Assembly: GCA_934190685.1 (NCBI GenBank)
Contig: CAKPTK010000002.1
Location: forward strand, 1-47,985
DNA length: 47,985 bases
Direction of reading: 5' to 3'
From: an uncultured Prevotella sp.
GTDB taxonomy: Bacteria > Bacteroidota > Bacteroidia > Bacteroidales > Bacteroidaceae
The position numbers and the translations under genes were made by a program. A model generated the notes under the pieces. It searched no databases and was not told where the DNA came from. It saw only the letters and a program-made list of their open reading frames with translations. This document shows, piece by piece, positions 47,440 to 47,985 of the stretch (positions are counted from its first letter, which is position 1; each line of letters opens with the position of its first letter).

Positions 47440-47985
47440 ATGCCAAACGATAAGAAGGTCGTCATTGAACTCGACAATGTGAAGCGTGAATTCATGGTCG
47501 GCGACGAAGTGGTCCATGCCTTACGTGGTGTGTCGTTCAAGATTTATGAAGGAGAGTTCGTGACCATCATGGGTAAGTCTGGTTCCGGCAAGTCTACCCT
47601 GTTGAACCAGTTGGGATGTCTCGACACCCCGTCAAGTGGCGAATACTATCTCGACGGCGTGTCGGTGAGAAAGATGAGCAGGTCGCAACGTGCCACCCTG
47701 CGCAACCGCAAGATAGGCTTCATCTTCCAAAACTACAATCTTCTACCGAAGACCACCAGCGTAGAAAATGTGGAACTTCCGTTGATGTATAATCCGGAGG
47801 TGACTGCCAAGGAGCGTCGGGAACGTGCCATAGAAGCCTTGCAGGCAGTAGGACTTGGCAATCGGCTCTACCACAAGAGCAACCAGATGTCAGGTGGACA
47901 GATGCAGCGTGTGGCCATCGCCCGTGCGCTGGTGAACAATCCTGCCGTGATTCTTGCTGACGAGGCGACCGGAAACCTCGACACC
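47440..47985 (+). CDS. MacB-type ABC transporter ATP-binding subunit, 3' end missing
   Basis: Cut by the right edge after 182 codons. Walker A is GKSGSGKST (K51), the Q-loop is IFQNYNLLP, the signature is [15 protein letters not shown] and Walker B is [12 protein letters not shown]. The Walker B tail has Ala where many LolD/MacB proteins have Pro (ADEPTG). The start at 47440 ([18 protein letters not shown]) follows the MacA-like stop by 6 bases. The order TolC-MacA-ATPase indicates a macrolide or peptide type efflux pump. Whether the permease is fused or a separate gene lies outside the window. Confidence 0.93.
   Translation, partial: MPNDKKVVIELDNVKREFMVGDEVVHALRGVSFKIYEGEFVTIMGKSGSGKSTLLNQLGCLDTPSSGEYYLDGVSVRKMSRSQRATLRNRKIGFIFQNYNLLPKTTSVENVELPLMYNPEVTAKERRERAIEALQAVGLGNRLYHKSNQMSGGQMQRVAIARALVNNPAVILADEATGNLDT

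Noticed and set aside
1..47985. tRNA, rRNA, insertion sequences and phage genes
   Set aside because: Looked for by eye across gene-free regions; none could be supported, though small RNAs without clear signals may be missed.

Overview
The window comes from the chromosome of a Bacteroidota species, most likely Bacteroidales and Prevotella-like. The signs are SusC/SusD and GLPGLI families, a type III glutamine synthetase, LL-diaminopimelate aminotransferase, NigD-like and other Bacteroidota lipoproteins, and promoters of the Bacteroidota primary sigma type (TAnnTTTG near -7, TTG or TTTG about 20 bases upstream) in front of many genes. Genus-level placement is inference. No rRNA, tRNA, CRISPR array, transposase or phage gene was seen.

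Layout. 1-4.1 kb: a forward housekeeping run, murA (5' end cut off), rimM, dxr, rseP, closed by a strong terminator. 4.4-9.7 kb: a reverse-strand block of glnA (GSIII), a small outer-membrane barrel, dapL and dapF. 9.7-13.5 kb: divergent glnK-amtB-asnB. These two blocks plus gltB/gltD at 37-43 kb bring together ammonium uptake, its PII sensor, GS, GOGAT, asparagine synthesis and the end of the diaminopimelate pathway. The dapF and glnK promoters carry the same 26-base module in inverted orientation.

13.5-14.2 kb is a gene-free stretch with nested inverted and direct repeats. 14.2-19.4 kb is a reverse-strand SusC/SusD pair. 19.6-22.1 kb is a two-gene exported operon of unknown function: a coiled-coil lipoprotein followed by a LysM protein carrying a DnaJ-like cysteine cluster. 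22.2-25.5 kb holds an ECF-type sigma factor divergent from a GH3 glycosidase with a PA14-like insert. At 25.6-25.75 kb a promoter-like box and a strong terminator enclose about 100 gene-free bases, a candidate small RNA or attenuated leader. 25.9-30.1 kb has a GNAT/carbon-nitrogen hydrolase fusion, an AspT/YidE-type transporter and a NigD-like lipoprotein whose start codon lies in a hairpin.

30.2-37.1 kb is an accessory and noticeably AT-richer block: a GLPGLI-associated type outer-membrane barrel, a twice-frameshifted pseudogene, a large secreted putative metalloprotease with a C-terminal sorting-like tail, an intact shorter relative of the pseudogene behind a palindromic promoter, and a GLPGLI protein. 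After gltD and gltB come a PagL-like lipid A deacylase (43.5 kb) and a TolC-MacA-MacB type efflux operon whose ATPase runs off the right edge.

Best candidates for something undescribed: the LysM/zinc-cluster/coiled-coil operon (19.7-22.1 kb), the candidate RNA at 25.65-25.75 kb, the mirrored promoter modules between dapF and glnK, the dapF gene that has lost its normal end, and the overlapping hairpins before the NigD-like gene.
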